Assembly (NCBI GenBank): GCA_050953105.1
Contig: JBMNMA010000001.1
Location: 248,001 to 312,000, forward strand
Reading direction: 5' to 3'
Origin: UBA1206 sp050953105
GTDB lineage: Bacteria; Bacillota; Clostridia; Oscillospirales; CAG-382
Length of the DNA stretch: 64,000 nucleotides
Shown: positions 18,154 through 26,020 of the stretch, piece by piece
How the letters are laid out: every line of letters starts with the position of its first letter
Numbering within the stretch: the first letter of the stretch is position 1
Position numbers and translations under genes: made by a program
Notes under the pieces: model-generated
Databases searched by the model: none
What the model saw: the letters and a program-made list of their open reading frames with translations, nothing else
Told to the model about the DNA's origin: nothing

Positions 18154-18160
18154 ATATTTT

Positions 18161-18187
18161 ACCCGCAGTTTAAGCTGCGGGTTTTTT
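18161..18187. terminator. Terminator between asd and the convergent small genes
   Basis: Stem ACCCGCAG (18161-18168) with CTGCGGGT (18175-18182), 6-nt loop, then TTTTTT on the plus strand. It ends the asd transcript; on the minus strand it lies just beyond the 28-residue gene and could stop that transcript too, although the T run there is weaker. Confidence 0.85.
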
Positions 18188-18199
18188 ATGTATTCCTTT

Positions 18200-18286
18200 T
18201 TATTTCGCGTATTTTCTTCTTCTTCCAAACAGCCGTCTTAACAGCGGCCTTAACAGCCTTGGCGCCCGTATAACATAAATTCTCAT
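18200..18286 (-). CDS. 28-residue SpoVM-like amphipathic peptide
   Basis: A very short frame with a clear ribosome site (AAAGGAGTATAGAA-ATG). The peptide begins MRIYVIRAPRLLRPLL and carries 9 Arg and 2 Lys in 28 residues. Its pattern M-R-x-Y-x-I-R-x-P-R-x-L, then R-x-x-x-G-x-x-R-K, aligns without gaps to Bacillus SpoVM (MKFYTIKLPKFL...), the 26-residue peptide that marks the curved forespore membrane. The GG of SpoVM is RP here, so this is a resemblance and not proof. It follows the 48-residue gene by 12 bp. SpoIVB at 52.7 kb supports sporulation in this organism. Confidence 0.55.
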   Translation of the reverse strand: MRIYVIRAPRLLRPLLRRLFGRRRKYAK

Positions 18287-18298
18287 TTCTATACTCCT

Positions 18299-18445
18299 TT
18301 ATGCAATTAATATGAAAGCCCCCGCCCCCACGATTATTACCGCCGACACAAAAACCATGGCAGGCGCTGGAAGAAAGCAGCCCAGAAGCACTCCTGCACC
18401 AAAGGCCAAAACCGAAAATCCTACCGCTTTACGCCTGCAAAACAT
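18299..18445 (-). CDS. 48-residue hydrophobic membrane peptide
   Basis: A short frame beginning MFCRRKAVGFSVLAFGAGVL with two hydrophobic stretches (about 8-25 and 30-48) separated by LPAPA, giving a likely two-TM hairpin with a basic start. It lies 12 bp upstream of the SpoVM-like gene and is probably co-transcribed with it. A similar gene pair, as far as I remember, recurs in Clostridia, but no function is known to me. GAAAGG lies about 10 bp upstream of the ATG, inside the 3' half of the hairpin that ends the preceding lipoprotein gene. Confidence 0.55.
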   Translation of the reverse strand: MFCRRKAVGFSVLAFGAGVLLGCFLPAPAMVFVSAVIIVGAGAFILIA

Positions 18446-18448
18446 AAA

Positions 18449-18492
18449 AAATCACGCCTTTCGTTTGCAGTTTATGCAAAAAGGCGTGATTT
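18449..18492 (-). terminator. Terminator hairpin after the DUF4434 lipoprotein gene, overlapping the next gene's ribosome site
   Basis: On the minus strand AAATCACGCC (18492-18483) pairs with GGCGTGATTT (18458-18449), with an inner stem TTTGCA/TGCAAA, and is followed by TTTTTT. The T tract runs straight into the ATG of the 48-residue gene and the stem includes its GAAAGG. Confidence 0.75.
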
Positions 18493-18507
18493 GTTGATAA
18501 TTTTAAT

Positions 18508-19935
18508 TTAGTCTATTGTCAGGGAAGTAGAAGTGGAGGAGGAGTTGCCGTAATAGTCATAAACCGTCACGGTTACCTTAAGCTCCGATTCCCCCTGGTT
18601 AAGTGTTACCGTTTGGGTGTAGGTAAAGGAGTCCTTGTTAAGCTGGGCTACCGGCGGCTGCTTGGTAACATCAGACCTGCCCTCTACAGAAATAACCACC
18701 TTTTCAATACCTGCGGCGTTATTTTGAACATCAACCCTTATTTCGGCCTTGCCACCCTCTTTAAGATCGATGGATACTTCGGGTTCCTCGAGCACTACAT
18801 CCTTTTCACCGGTTTCATAATAATGCTTGTAGGCTCTGTGGAATGCGGCCTTGTTGTTGTAGTCCTTGGCATAGTAATGGGAATAGGCAAAGGTTACATA
18901 GCCCGAAACGTAGGGGTTGGCAATTTCCATCTGGCGGATAAACCGGGATATGTAGGCCGAATTAAAGTCGGTGGTAAAGTTTTCGCTGTTGGCCCAGAAA
19001 AGCAGGCCTTCCTCGGTGTCCACCGCTTCCTTAAGGGCGGCGAAATAGGCGTCAAGCTGGTCGATTTTTATATGTCCTGCGCCCACCGCATCCTGGCAGC
19101 AGAAAATATCGCCGGGGCGGAAGTTGGCTGTGGCAAACACCTTTTTCCATTCCTCGCCGGCCTTGGCGGCAGAACCGCCGCCCGAACGGACAAAGGGTGA
19201 AAGAAGCATGGGCATTGAATCATCAAGCTCGGTTAAAGGATCTAGATACATATTCAAAAATTCGCCGGCTTTGGTTTCATTGCCGCTCATGCCGTTATAC
19301 ATTTCCCAGGTGAAATACCAGCCGTGAAGAGCGTTGGGATATTGGGATTTGTATTTGTTATATATTTCGGTGGCAATCTGCATTCCCAGTTGGCTCTGGG
19401 TTTTGTTCCATTCATTATTGGTTACCGCAATGCTCCACCATTCGTCGGAAATGTTAAGTCCCACAAATACCTTAATTCCCTTTTCCTCGGCGGCTTGGAG
19501 GATTGCGGGCAGCATATTAGGGTATTCGGTGTAGTCGTTGGTTTTATTATCTGCTGTAAGGTTGGAGGGGTAATAAACGGTTTTAAACTTACCGTATGGG
19601 GTGTCTGCTATCCATTGGATTATAAATATATCTATCCCAACTTCTTTAAGGCCGTCAAAATGGGTTTTCCACTGGTTTAACGACCATGAGCCGCAGGCCC
19701 AGGGCTGTATAAAGGTTCCCGAAACTACCGGCCAGGTGCGTTCAACGGGGGTGGAGGTTTCTTCGCTTGTTTCCATACTTTCTTCCTCACTTGATGTGTT
19801 TTCCTCGCCGGTGCTGTCGGCATCGCTTGTGGTATCAGCTGGCGAACTTTCGTCCTTTGACTTGTCGTCAACCGGTTTACCGCAGGCGGTAAGCAGCAGC
19901 ATCAGCGCCAGAATAAGAATAAACAGCTTTTTCAT
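18508..19935 (-). CDS. Secreted lipoprotein with DUF4434 glycosidase-like domain
   Basis: A 475-residue lipoprotein. The signal peptide ends in the lipobox LLTAC, so Cys18 would be lipidated. A Ser/Glu/Thr linker (about 22-66) leads to a TIM-barrel-like domain (about 68-370) with GTFIQPWACGSWSLNQWKTH, FIIQWIADTPYG and GWYFTWEMYNG. These resemble the DUF4434 family, a likely glycoside hydrolase; the acidic residues in EMYN are plausible catalysts. Residues about 385-475 form a beta-sandwich Ig-like module (VVISVEGRSD, LKVTVTVYDYYGN). The substrate is unknown. It is separated from its neighbours by its own terminator. Confidence 0.82.
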   Translation of the reverse strand: MKKLFILILALMLLLTACGKPVDDKSKDESSPADTTSDADSTGEENTSSEEESMETSEETSTPVERTWPVVSGTFIQPWACGSWSLNQWKTHFDGLKEVGIDIFIIQWIADTPYGKFKTVYYPSNLTADNKTNDYTEYPNMLPAILQAAEEKGIKVFVGLNISDEWWSIAVTNNEWNKTQSQLGMQIATEIYNKYKSQYPNALHGWYFTWEMYNGMSGNETKAGEFLNMYLDPLTELDDSMPMLLSPFVRSGGGSAAKAGEEWKKVFATANFRPGDIFCCQDAVGAGHIKIDQLDAYFAALKEAVDTEEGLLFWANSENFTTDFNSAYISRFIRQMEIANPYVSGYVTFAYSHYYAKDYNNKAAFHRAYKHYYETGEKDVVLEEPEVSIDLKEGGKAEIRVDVQNNAAGIEKVVISVEGRSDVTKQPPVAQLNKDSFTYTQTVTLNQGESELKVTVTVYDYYGNSSSTSTSLTID

Positions 19936-19954
19936 TGGGGTTTCTCCTTATTTT

Positions 19955-20482
19955 TTAACGTGTAAAAATGTTGTTTCCTAAAGCGTCTATGCCTACATAC
20001 AGGGGGAAACTGTCAAACACCAGTTCCTTTACCGATTCGCTGTCAAGCTCGGGAAAGGCGATAACCTTTACCGACTTTATATGCTTTGCCGCCAGCGCAC
20101 CGGCGCCCCCTAAGGCAATAAGGTATAGTCCCTTGCGTCTTATTATAGCCTGCCTGACCTCCTCGCTCCGCTCACCCTTGCCTATGGTGGCAAACAACCC
20201 CATATCATAAAGCATGGGGGCAAAGGCATCCATCCTGGCAGAGGTGGTAGGGCCGAAAGAGCCGCAAACCTCACCGGGTTTAGCGGGGGTGGGACCGGCA
20301 TAATAAATTACCGCATTATTAATATCAAAGGGGGGATTTTCCCCCTTTTTTATAAGACAGGCCATTTTTTTATGGGCAGCGTCCCGGGCGGTGTAGATTG
20401 TTCCCGATAGGGTTATTTCATCCCCGGCTTTAAGGTTTGGTGATGCCTGGATAAGCTCACCCACCGATAAGAAATTTTTCAT
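19955..20482 (-). CDS. Class I fumarate hydratase beta subunit (FumB/TtdB-like)
   Basis: A 175-residue protein matching the C-terminal (beta) domain of Fe-S fumarate hydratases and tartrate dehydratases. It has SGTIYTARDAAHKKM, the YYAGPTPAKPG loop, GPTTSARMDAF and IGKGERSEEV, all substrate-binding segments. The beta subunit works with an alpha subunit that holds the 4Fe-4S cluster. Normally the alpha gene lies just upstream, but here the upstream gene is DivIVA-like and overlaps by 4 bp. No alpha subunit occurs in the window, so it is either encoded elsewhere or the protein has another role. Confidence 0.87.
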   Translation of the reverse strand: MKNFLSVGELIQASPNLKAGDEITLSGTIYTARDAAHKKMACLIKKGENPPFDINNAVIYYAGPTPAKPGEVCGSFGPTTSARMDAFAPMLYDMGLFATIGKGERSEEVRQAIIRRKGLYLIALGGAGALAAKHIKSVKVIAFPELDSESVKELVFDSFPLYVGIDALGNNIFTR

Positions 20483-21006
20483 ATCTGTGGCTCCGCAAGA
20501 AAGCGGGACATTTCCTCCACTGCCGTGTCAAGGTGCTTGTTCATTAACTCAAGGCTTTGATTGGCCTTTTGAAAATAATCCCGGTAAATTAATGACAACT
20601 GCTTTGCTTTTTCGGTGTATTCCTCTGCCTTGACAATGGCCTTGGCCACATAGTTTTCAGCGTCGCTTTTGGCTATGGAAATAATTTTCGCCTTTTCGGC
20701 TTTGGCTTCGGCCAGAATGGCTGAAGCGGCACTTTCTGCGGCGGAAAACTTTTCCCCCAGCCTTGCGTTTATGGCGTCGGTTTCTTTTTGCTTGGTTTCA
20801 AGCAGTTCCTCATATTCGGCTTTTACGGAGGCTACTTCTGCCTCCTTTTTTTGGCATTCCGTTTTATAAAATTCCAGTTCCGAATAAAGTCTTTTAATTT
20901 CGTCGTCCTTTTCTGCCAGGGCGTTAATATGGGCCTCATTTAAACGAAGGAGGAATTCGTCAACTTCTTTTCGCTTATAGCTCTTAAGCACCGGAATTTC
21001 GCTCAT
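20479..21006 (-). CDS. DivIVA-like coiled-coil protein
   Basis: A 175-residue, mostly helical protein rich in Glu, Lys and Ala. It begins SEIPVLKSYKRKEVDEFLLRLN, resembling the N-terminal motif of DivIVA/GpsB-type proteins that binds curved membranes, and then forms a long coiled coil (about 25-165). Such proteins organise division sites and wall synthesis. Whether it is a true DivIVA or only a DivIVA-domain protein cannot be told by eye. Its ATG is followed downstream by fumB with an ATGA overlap, an odd partnership. Its own promoter lies at 21040-21068. Confidence 0.68.
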   Translation of the reverse strand: MSEIPVLKSYKRKEVDEFLLRLNEAHINALAEKDDEIKRLYSELEFYKTECQKKEAEVASVKAEYEELLETKQKETDAINARLGEKFSAAESAASAILAEAKAEKAKIISIAKSDAENYVAKAIVKAEEYTEKAKQLSLIYRDYFQKANQSLELMNKHLDTAVEEMSRFLAEPQI

Positions 21007-21039
21007 TATATTCCGCCTTTCATAAAATATTCCAACTAT

Positions 21040-21068
21040 ATTCTAAATCAAACCGGCCTTAATGTCAA
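21040..21068 (-). promoter_or_regulatory. SigA-type promoter for the DivIVA-like/fumB operon
   Basis: Minus strand TTGACA (21068-21063), 17-bp spacer, TAGAAT (21045-21040), about 34 bp before the start codon. Confidence 0.8.
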
Positions 21069-21075
21069 TGCTTTT

Positions 21076-21104
21076 TTGGCTACTTAAAGCATATACATTA
21101 TTTA
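21076..21104 (+). promoter_or_regulatory. Possible promoter for the symporter/P-ATPase pair
   Basis: TTGGCT (21076-21081), 17-bp spacer, TATTTA (21099-21104), 39 bp before the ATG. The matches are moderate, and it is divergent from the stronger promoter at 21040-21068. Confidence 0.45.
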
Positions 21105-21143
21105 CGGGAACTGTCTTTATTAAATAGAAAGAAGTATGTATGA

Positions 21144-22427
21144 ATGCTTGAAACAGTAAAAAATCTGGTTTGGGGTATTCCCACGGTGGTAGCCCTGTCG
21201 GCTTTTGGCTTATATTTTACTATAAAAAGCCGCTTTTTTCAGATAACCGGACTGCCTTCGGTGTTTGCCGATGCCTTTAGGGATATAAAAAAGTCGTCGG
21301 GCAGCGGCATTTCCGCAGCGGCGGCGTTGTCCACCGCCCTTGGGGGGACGGTGGGGATAGGTTCTATAAGCGGCGTGGCCCTTGCCATATCCCAAGGGGG
21401 CGTGGGGAGCATCTTTTGGATGTGGGTGGTGGGCTTTTTGGGATGCATGGTGAAATACGCCGAAATTAACGTGGCGGTATCGGGGCGGAAGAAAATAAAC
21501 GGCATATACACCGGCGGCGCCATGACAAGCCTTTATGATGACGGTAAGAAATTTGCCGCTGTCTTTTTCGCAATAATGTGTATTTTCGCTTCCTTTTGTA
21601 CCGGCTGCCTGACACAGTCGTCGGCGGTTACCGCCACCCTAACGCTAAACGGAATTCCAAAGGTAATTTGCGGGGCCTTTATTTCGGCTGCGGTTTTGCT
21701 GTCGGTTGCCGGGGGACGGAGAGCCATTGCCGGAATATCCTGCGTTCTTGTACCGGCGGCAAGCTTTATCTACATAATATTGACTCTATATATAATTATA
21801 TCGCATATTACAGCTTTACCAACTGTTTTTATAAAGATTTTCACTTACGCTTTCGGCATAAGGCAGGCGGGGGCGGGGATAATGGGCTATACCGTCATGG
21901 CTGCAATGAAGGTGGGATGGGCGAGGGGGATTTTTTCCTCTGAGGCGGGGATGGGTTCGTCCCCAATAGTTCACTCGGCATCCGAAAACGCTACCCCCCA
22001 CACCCAGGGGAAATGGGGGATTATTGAAATGATAGCCGATATTTTCGTGTTTTCCACCCTCACCGCCCTTGCCCTTGAAAGTTCGGGCTTTAGCGACGTG
22101 GGGATTATGTATTTCAGGGTTTTCGGCTCCTTTGGCAGGGTTGTTTTACCCTCCCTGCTTGCTATTTTCGGCTTTGCTTCGATAATAAGCTGGTGTTTTT
22201 ATGCCGAAAGCAGTATTAAGTTTCTGTTTTCTGACCGCAGCAAAGTCGTATCGCTTATCTACCGCATTGCCGTGTCGTTGTTGTCCTTTGCCGGTGCGGT
22301 GGCGGCGGCGACGGTGGTGTGGGATCTGGCCGACATTTTTAATGCACTTATGATGTTTCCCAATCTATATTTGCTTTTTAATAAACGAAAGGAAATATGC
22401 TTATGCTTTGGCACAAAGAAAAGGTAA
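21144..22427 (+). CDS. Sodium:alanine/glycine symporter (AGCS family)
   Basis: A 427-residue integral membrane protein with about 10-11 hydrophobic helices. Family marks are ALSTALGGTVGIGSISGVAL near residue 60, the AGCS signature GIFSSEAGMGSSPIVHSA near residue 265, and AEINVAV. It should import alanine or glycine with Na+. It is slightly shorter than most members (440-480 residues), mainly at the C-terminus. The gene overlaps the start of the P-type ATPase gene by 31 bp, so both ion-coupled transporters are translated from one mRNA. Confidence 0.92.
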   Translation: MLETVKNLVWGIPTVVALSAFGLYFTIKSRFFQITGLPSVFADAFRDIKKSSGSGISAAAALSTALGGTVGIGSISGVALAISQGGVGSIFWMWVVGFLGCMVKYAEINVAVSGRKKINGIYTGGAMTSLYDDGKKFAAVFFAIMCIFASFCTGCLTQSSAVTATLTLNGIPKVICGAFISAAVLLSVAGGRRAIAGISCVLVPAASFIYIILTLYIIISHITALPTVFIKIFTYAFGIRQAGAGIMGYTVMAAMKVGWARGIFSSEAGMGSSPIVHSASENATPHTQGKWGIIEMIADIFVFSTLTALALESSGFSDVGIMYFRVFGSFGRVVLPSLLAIFGFASIISWCFYAESSIKFLFSDRSKVVSLIYRIAVSLLSFAGAVAAATVVWDLADIFNALMMFPNLYLLFNKRKEICLCFGTKKR

Positions 22428-24892
22428 AAACAGTTTTTAACCACCTTGCCACGGGGGAAGGGGGGCTTACTCCGGAGGAGGCCGAAAAACGCCTTGATAC
22501 ATACGGGGAAAATATACTTACCGAAGGGAAAAAGGAGGGGATTTTAAAAAAATTTTTAATGTCCTTAGCCGACGTTATGACCTTTGTCTTGTTTGCGGCG
22601 GCTGCCGTTTCCTTTGTGGTGTCCAAAATTCAGGGGGAAACCACCCTGGACGCCTTTATAATTTTAGCTATTCTTCTGTTAAATTCGGTAATATCTATTA
22701 TTCAGGAAAACAAGGCCGAAAAGGCGCTGGAGGCGTTAAAAAGCCTTTCATCCCCCACCACAAGGGTTATACGGGGTAGCAAGGAATATGTCATTGACAG
22801 CCGTTTTGTGGTGCCGGGGGATATTATTATATTTGAAAAGGGGAACTTTGTTCCGGCCGACTGCCGGCTTTTCGAGTCGTTTTCCCTTATTGCCGACGAA
22901 TCCCCCCTTACCGGCGAATCAATGGGGGTGTATAAGACAACTTCCCCCATTACGGGTAACGAAAAGCATCTGTCATCAATGCATAACATGGTGTGGTCGG
23001 GGACAACCATAACCGGCGGTCACGGAAAAGGTGTGGCGGTGGCAACCGGTATGGCCACCCGGATGGGGAGCATTGCGGGAATGCTTTCTGAAAACACACG
23101 GCAAAAAACTCCGCTTCAAAAGCGGCTTGCCAAAACCTCTGCCGGATTAGGGAACGCCGCTTTGATTATTTGTCTTGTTATTTTCATTTTGTCTATAATC
23201 AGGGGATTTCCCGTTGCCGAAATGTTTTTGACCTCGGTGTCCCTGGCGGTGGCGGCCATTCCCGAAGGGCTGCCGGCCATTGTTACCATTATGCTTTCAA
23301 TAGGCGTTACAGACATGGCAGGCAAAAAGGCAGTTGTGAAAAGGCTGCCCGCCGTAGAAACCTTAGGCTGCTCCACCGTAATATGTTCCGACAAGACGGG
23401 AACCCTTACCCAAAACAAAATGACGGTAACCAAATGGGACGGGGATACGTTTCTTATTTCAAAGCTGGTTGCGTTAAATAACCGCCTGTCATCCCCCACC
23501 GAGCAGGCGTTGTATAACTTTGCGGCAACAAAGATACAAAATATTGAAAATTTCCGGCTTGAAAGGCCTATACTTGATGAAATTCCCTTTGATTCAAAGA
23601 CTAAAATAATGATAACGTTGCATAATGAGGGGAAGGACTTTCTTGCCGTAATAAAGGGGGCACCCGAGGAGGTTGAAAGGTATTCCAAGGGCAGGTTTGA
23701 CCGGCAAAAGCTTGAATCATTTGCCAATGACGGACTGAGAGTGATCGGCGTGGGGTATGCCAGGCTTAAAGAAAAGCCGGCGAACCTGCTTAACGTTAAA
23801 TACACCCTTTGCGGCATGGCCGGGATGATGGATATCCCCCGGTCTGAGGCGGCACAGGCAGTGGCCAAATGCAAAAAGGCGGGTATTAAGGTGGTTATGA
23901 TTACCGGCGACCACAAGGATACCGCCGTGGCGGTGGCTAAAATGTTAGGCATATTCGGCGAAGGAGACAAGGCCTACACCCAGAGCGAAATTGAGGATAT
24001 GCCGGTTGAAAAACAGGAAAGCGCCCTCCTTTCGGCATCTGTGTTTGCCCGCACCACCCCGGAATTTAAGGTCAAGATAGTTGACGCTTATAAAAAGCAG
24101 GGTGGCGTGGTGGCCATGACGGGGGACGGGGTTAATGATGCTCCAGCCCTTAAAAAAGCCGATATCGGCTGCGCCATGGGAAAGTCAGGGACGGATGTGG
24201 CAAGGGAGGCCGGAGATTTAATACTCACCGACGACAACTTTGCCACCATAGTTGAAGCGGTTAAGGCAGGACGGGGGATATACGCCAACATCCGCCGGGC
24301 GGTGCATTTTCTTATTTCCTGCAATATCGGTGAAATTGCCACGGTTTTTACCGCCATTATGCTTGCCCGTCCGTCACCCCTAACGGCGGTTCAGCTTTTG
24401 TGGGTGAACTTGGTTACCGATTCCCTGCCGGCAATAGCCTTGGGCCTTGAAAAAACAAAGGACGACGTTATGGAAAGGCCGCCGATAAAATCCAATTCGG
24501 GACTGTTTTCAAAGGCAGACAAGGCACTTATACTCCTTGAAGGCCTTATGGTGGGATCCCTTACCCTCGTGGCGTATCTTATCGGTTCCAAAACATCGGC
24601 AAGAGTGGGGTCTACCATGGCTTTCGGTGTGTTGTCCTTTTCCCAGCTTTTCCACTCCTTTAACATGAGATCGTCAAAGCCCTTGATTTTCGCAGGGTTA
24701 AATCTGCCCTTGATACTGGCGTTTTTGGCATCGTCGGCAATGCAGCTTACTGTTATGCTCATTCCCGCACTAAACGGGATTTTCGGTGTGGCTCACCTGG
24801 AATCTTTCCAGTGGCTTACCGTGTTCGGACTTTCGGCATCAATTTTGGTGGCCGGTGAGTTTTCAAAGATTTTCAGAAAAAGAAAGGGTTAA
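22397..24892 (+). CDS. Calcium-type cation-transporting P-type ATPase
   Basis: An 831-residue P-type ATPase with the full set of motifs: TGES in the actuator domain, PEGLP in the fourth TM helix (type IIA, typical of Ca2+ pumps), DKTGTLTQNKMT with the phosphorylated Asp, KGAPEEV in the nucleotide-binding part and TGDGVNDAPALKKADIG in the hinge. The C-terminal cation-ATPase helices are present. It likely exports Ca2+ at the membrane; Na+ or Mn2+ cannot be excluded. ATG 22397 follows AAAGGAAAT and overlaps the symporter gene. The length is short of eukaryotic SERCA but normal for bacteria. Confidence 0.93.
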   Translation: MLMLWHKEKVKTVFNHLATGEGGLTPEEAEKRLDTYGENILTEGKKEGILKKFLMSLADVMTFVLFAAAAVSFVVSKIQGETTLDAFIILAILLLNSVISIIQENKAEKALEALKSLSSPTTRVIRGSKEYVIDSRFVVPGDIIIFEKGNFVPADCRLFESFSLIADESPLTGESMGVYKTTSPITGNEKHLSSMHNMVWSGTTITGGHGKGVAVATGMATRMGSIAGMLSENTRQKTPLQKRLAKTSAGLGNAALIICLVIFILSIIRGFPVAEMFLTSVSLAVAAIPEGLPAIVTIMLSIGVTDMAGKKAVVKRLPAVETLGCSTVICSDKTGTLTQNKMTVTKWDGDTFLISKLVALNNRLSSPTEQALYNFAATKIQNIENFRLERPILDEIPFDSKTKIMITLHNEGKDFLAVIKGAPEEVERYSKGRFDRQKLESFANDGLRVIGVGYARLKEKPANLLNVKYTLCGMAGMMDIPRSEAAQAVAKCKKAGIKVVMITGDHKDTAVAVAKMLGIFGEGDKAYTQSEIEDMPVEKQESALLSASVFARTTPEFKVKIVDAYKKQGGVVAMTGDGVNDAPALKKADIGCAMGKSGTDVAREAGDLILTDDNFATIVEAVKAGRGIYANIRRAVHFLISCNIGEIATVFTAIMLARPSPLTAVQLLWVNLVTDSLPAIALGLEKTKDDVMERPPIKSNSGLFSKADKALILLEGLMVGSLTLVAYLIGSKTSARVGSTMAFGVLSFSQLFHSFNMRSSKPLIFAGLNLPLILAFLASSAMQLTVMLIPALNGIFGVAHLESFQWLTVFGLSASILVAGEFSKIFRKRKG

Positions 24893-24903
24893 CCACAAAC
24901 ACC

Positions 24904-24932
24904 TTGATTTATACCGATGTTTGTGATATTAT
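24904..24932 (+). promoter_or_regulatory. SigA-type promoter for the CE2-like esterase
   Basis: TTGATT (24904-24909), 17-bp spacer, TATTAT (24927-24932), 33 bp before the ATG. An inverted repeat CACAAACA (24894-24901) / TGTTTGTG (24918-24925) straddles the -35 and spacer and could be an operator or a weak terminator of the upstream gene. Confidence 0.6.
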
Positions 24933-24965
24933 CGCCATATAAAATCAAACGGACGGTAAAAAGGC

Positions 24966-25970
24966 ATGATATACAAAGAGTATAATTTTGCAGACACTAA
25001 CATATTTAAACTTTTAGGCAGGACAAAAAAAGAGGATTCCTCCCTGATGTTGCCCTGGTCTTATGGCGGAATTGCTTTTAACTTTACAGGAACGGGGCTT
25101 ATTCTTTCATTTAAAAAGCAGGATGCCGACTGCGTGGCATATCTGCGGGTAACGGTGGACGGCAAAAGCGCCAGATACGGTATTTCCGACGGCAGAGAGG
25201 TTATAATTATAGAAGGCCTTGAGGAAGGCACCCATTATGCCGAAATAATTAGGGTTACCGAGGGCATGACACCCGTAACCCTTGACAATATAAAAATTAC
25301 CGGCACAAATCCTGTAATCACAGACAGACCTTCTGATAAAAAATTAAAAATAGAGTTTATTGGAGACTCCATCACCTGCGGCTACGGGGTGGCTGCTCCG
25401 GCAGAGGTAAACGTGTTTAACACCTACGAAGAGGACTGCACCCTAACCTATGCCTATGCCGCTGCAAAGCTGCTGGATGCGGATATTTCCTTTGCCGGGG
25501 CATCGGGCAAGGGCATTGTGGCCAACTGTGTGGGAAACCGGGAGGACATGACTCTGCGGCAGGCCTTTGATTGGGAAACCCGCCAGGGGGGCAGATGGAA
25601 TCATAATAATTTTATACCCAATATAGTGGTGGTAAACGCCGGCACCAATGATGCCTGGGGCGGAGTATCCCATGAGGAATACATTAAAACCGCAGTGGAG
25701 TTTACTTTGGAAATTCGTGAATGCTACCCTGACGCTGCGATATTATGGGTTTACGGCATAATGGACACCAGCAAGCTGGATGCCGTGGAAAAAGCTGTGG
25801 AACTTGCCAATGCCACAGACAAAAATAAAAACGTGCATTTTCTGGCGGTTAAAGATATGAATTCGGTTGGCGGCGAGGTGGGCGGAGGAGGTCACCCCAA
25901 CGTTAACACCACCAAAAGGGTTGCTCCCCTGCTTGCCGGTAAAATAAAGGAGATATTGAATTTACAGTAA
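24966..25970 (+). CDS. SGNH hydrolase with N-terminal beta-sandwich (CE2-like acetyl esterase)
   Basis: A 334-residue protein. Residues 1-120 form a jelly-roll-like module and residues about 128-334 are an SGNH hydrolase. The nucleophile Ser is in IEFIGDSITCGYGV, the block III Asn in VVNAGTNDAWGG, and the His in GGGGHPNVNTTKR. This two-domain order matches carbohydrate esterase family 2, which removes acetyl groups from xylan or mannan sugars. No signal peptide is visible, so it probably acts on imported oligosaccharides. It is a lone gene with its own promoter. A second, single-domain SGNH hydrolase lies at 15916. Confidence 0.85.
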   Translation: MIYKEYNFADTNIFKLLGRTKKEDSSLMLPWSYGGIAFNFTGTGLILSFKKQDADCVAYLRVTVDGKSARYGISDGREVIIIEGLEEGTHYAEIIRVTEGMTPVTLDNIKITGTNPVITDRPSDKKLKIEFIGDSITCGYGVAAPAEVNVFNTYEEDCTLTYAYAAAKLLDADISFAGASGKGIVANCVGNREDMTLRQAFDWETRQGGRWNHNNFIPNIVVVNAGTNDAWGGVSHEEYIKTAVEFTLEIRECYPDAAILWVYGIMDTSKLDAVEKAVELANATDKNKNVHFLAVKDMNSVGGEVGGGGHPNVNTTKRVAPLLAGKIKEILNLQ

Positions 25971-26020
25971 ACCCAAAAGGCAGGATAGGCAGCATAAAGA
26001 TAAAGCAGAGGAATAAGGGT

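Noticed and set aside
23116..23970. A 284-codon open frame on the minus strand opposite the P-type ATPase
   Set aside because: It overlaps the phosphorylation motif region of the ATPase in antisense and shows no protein features of its own.
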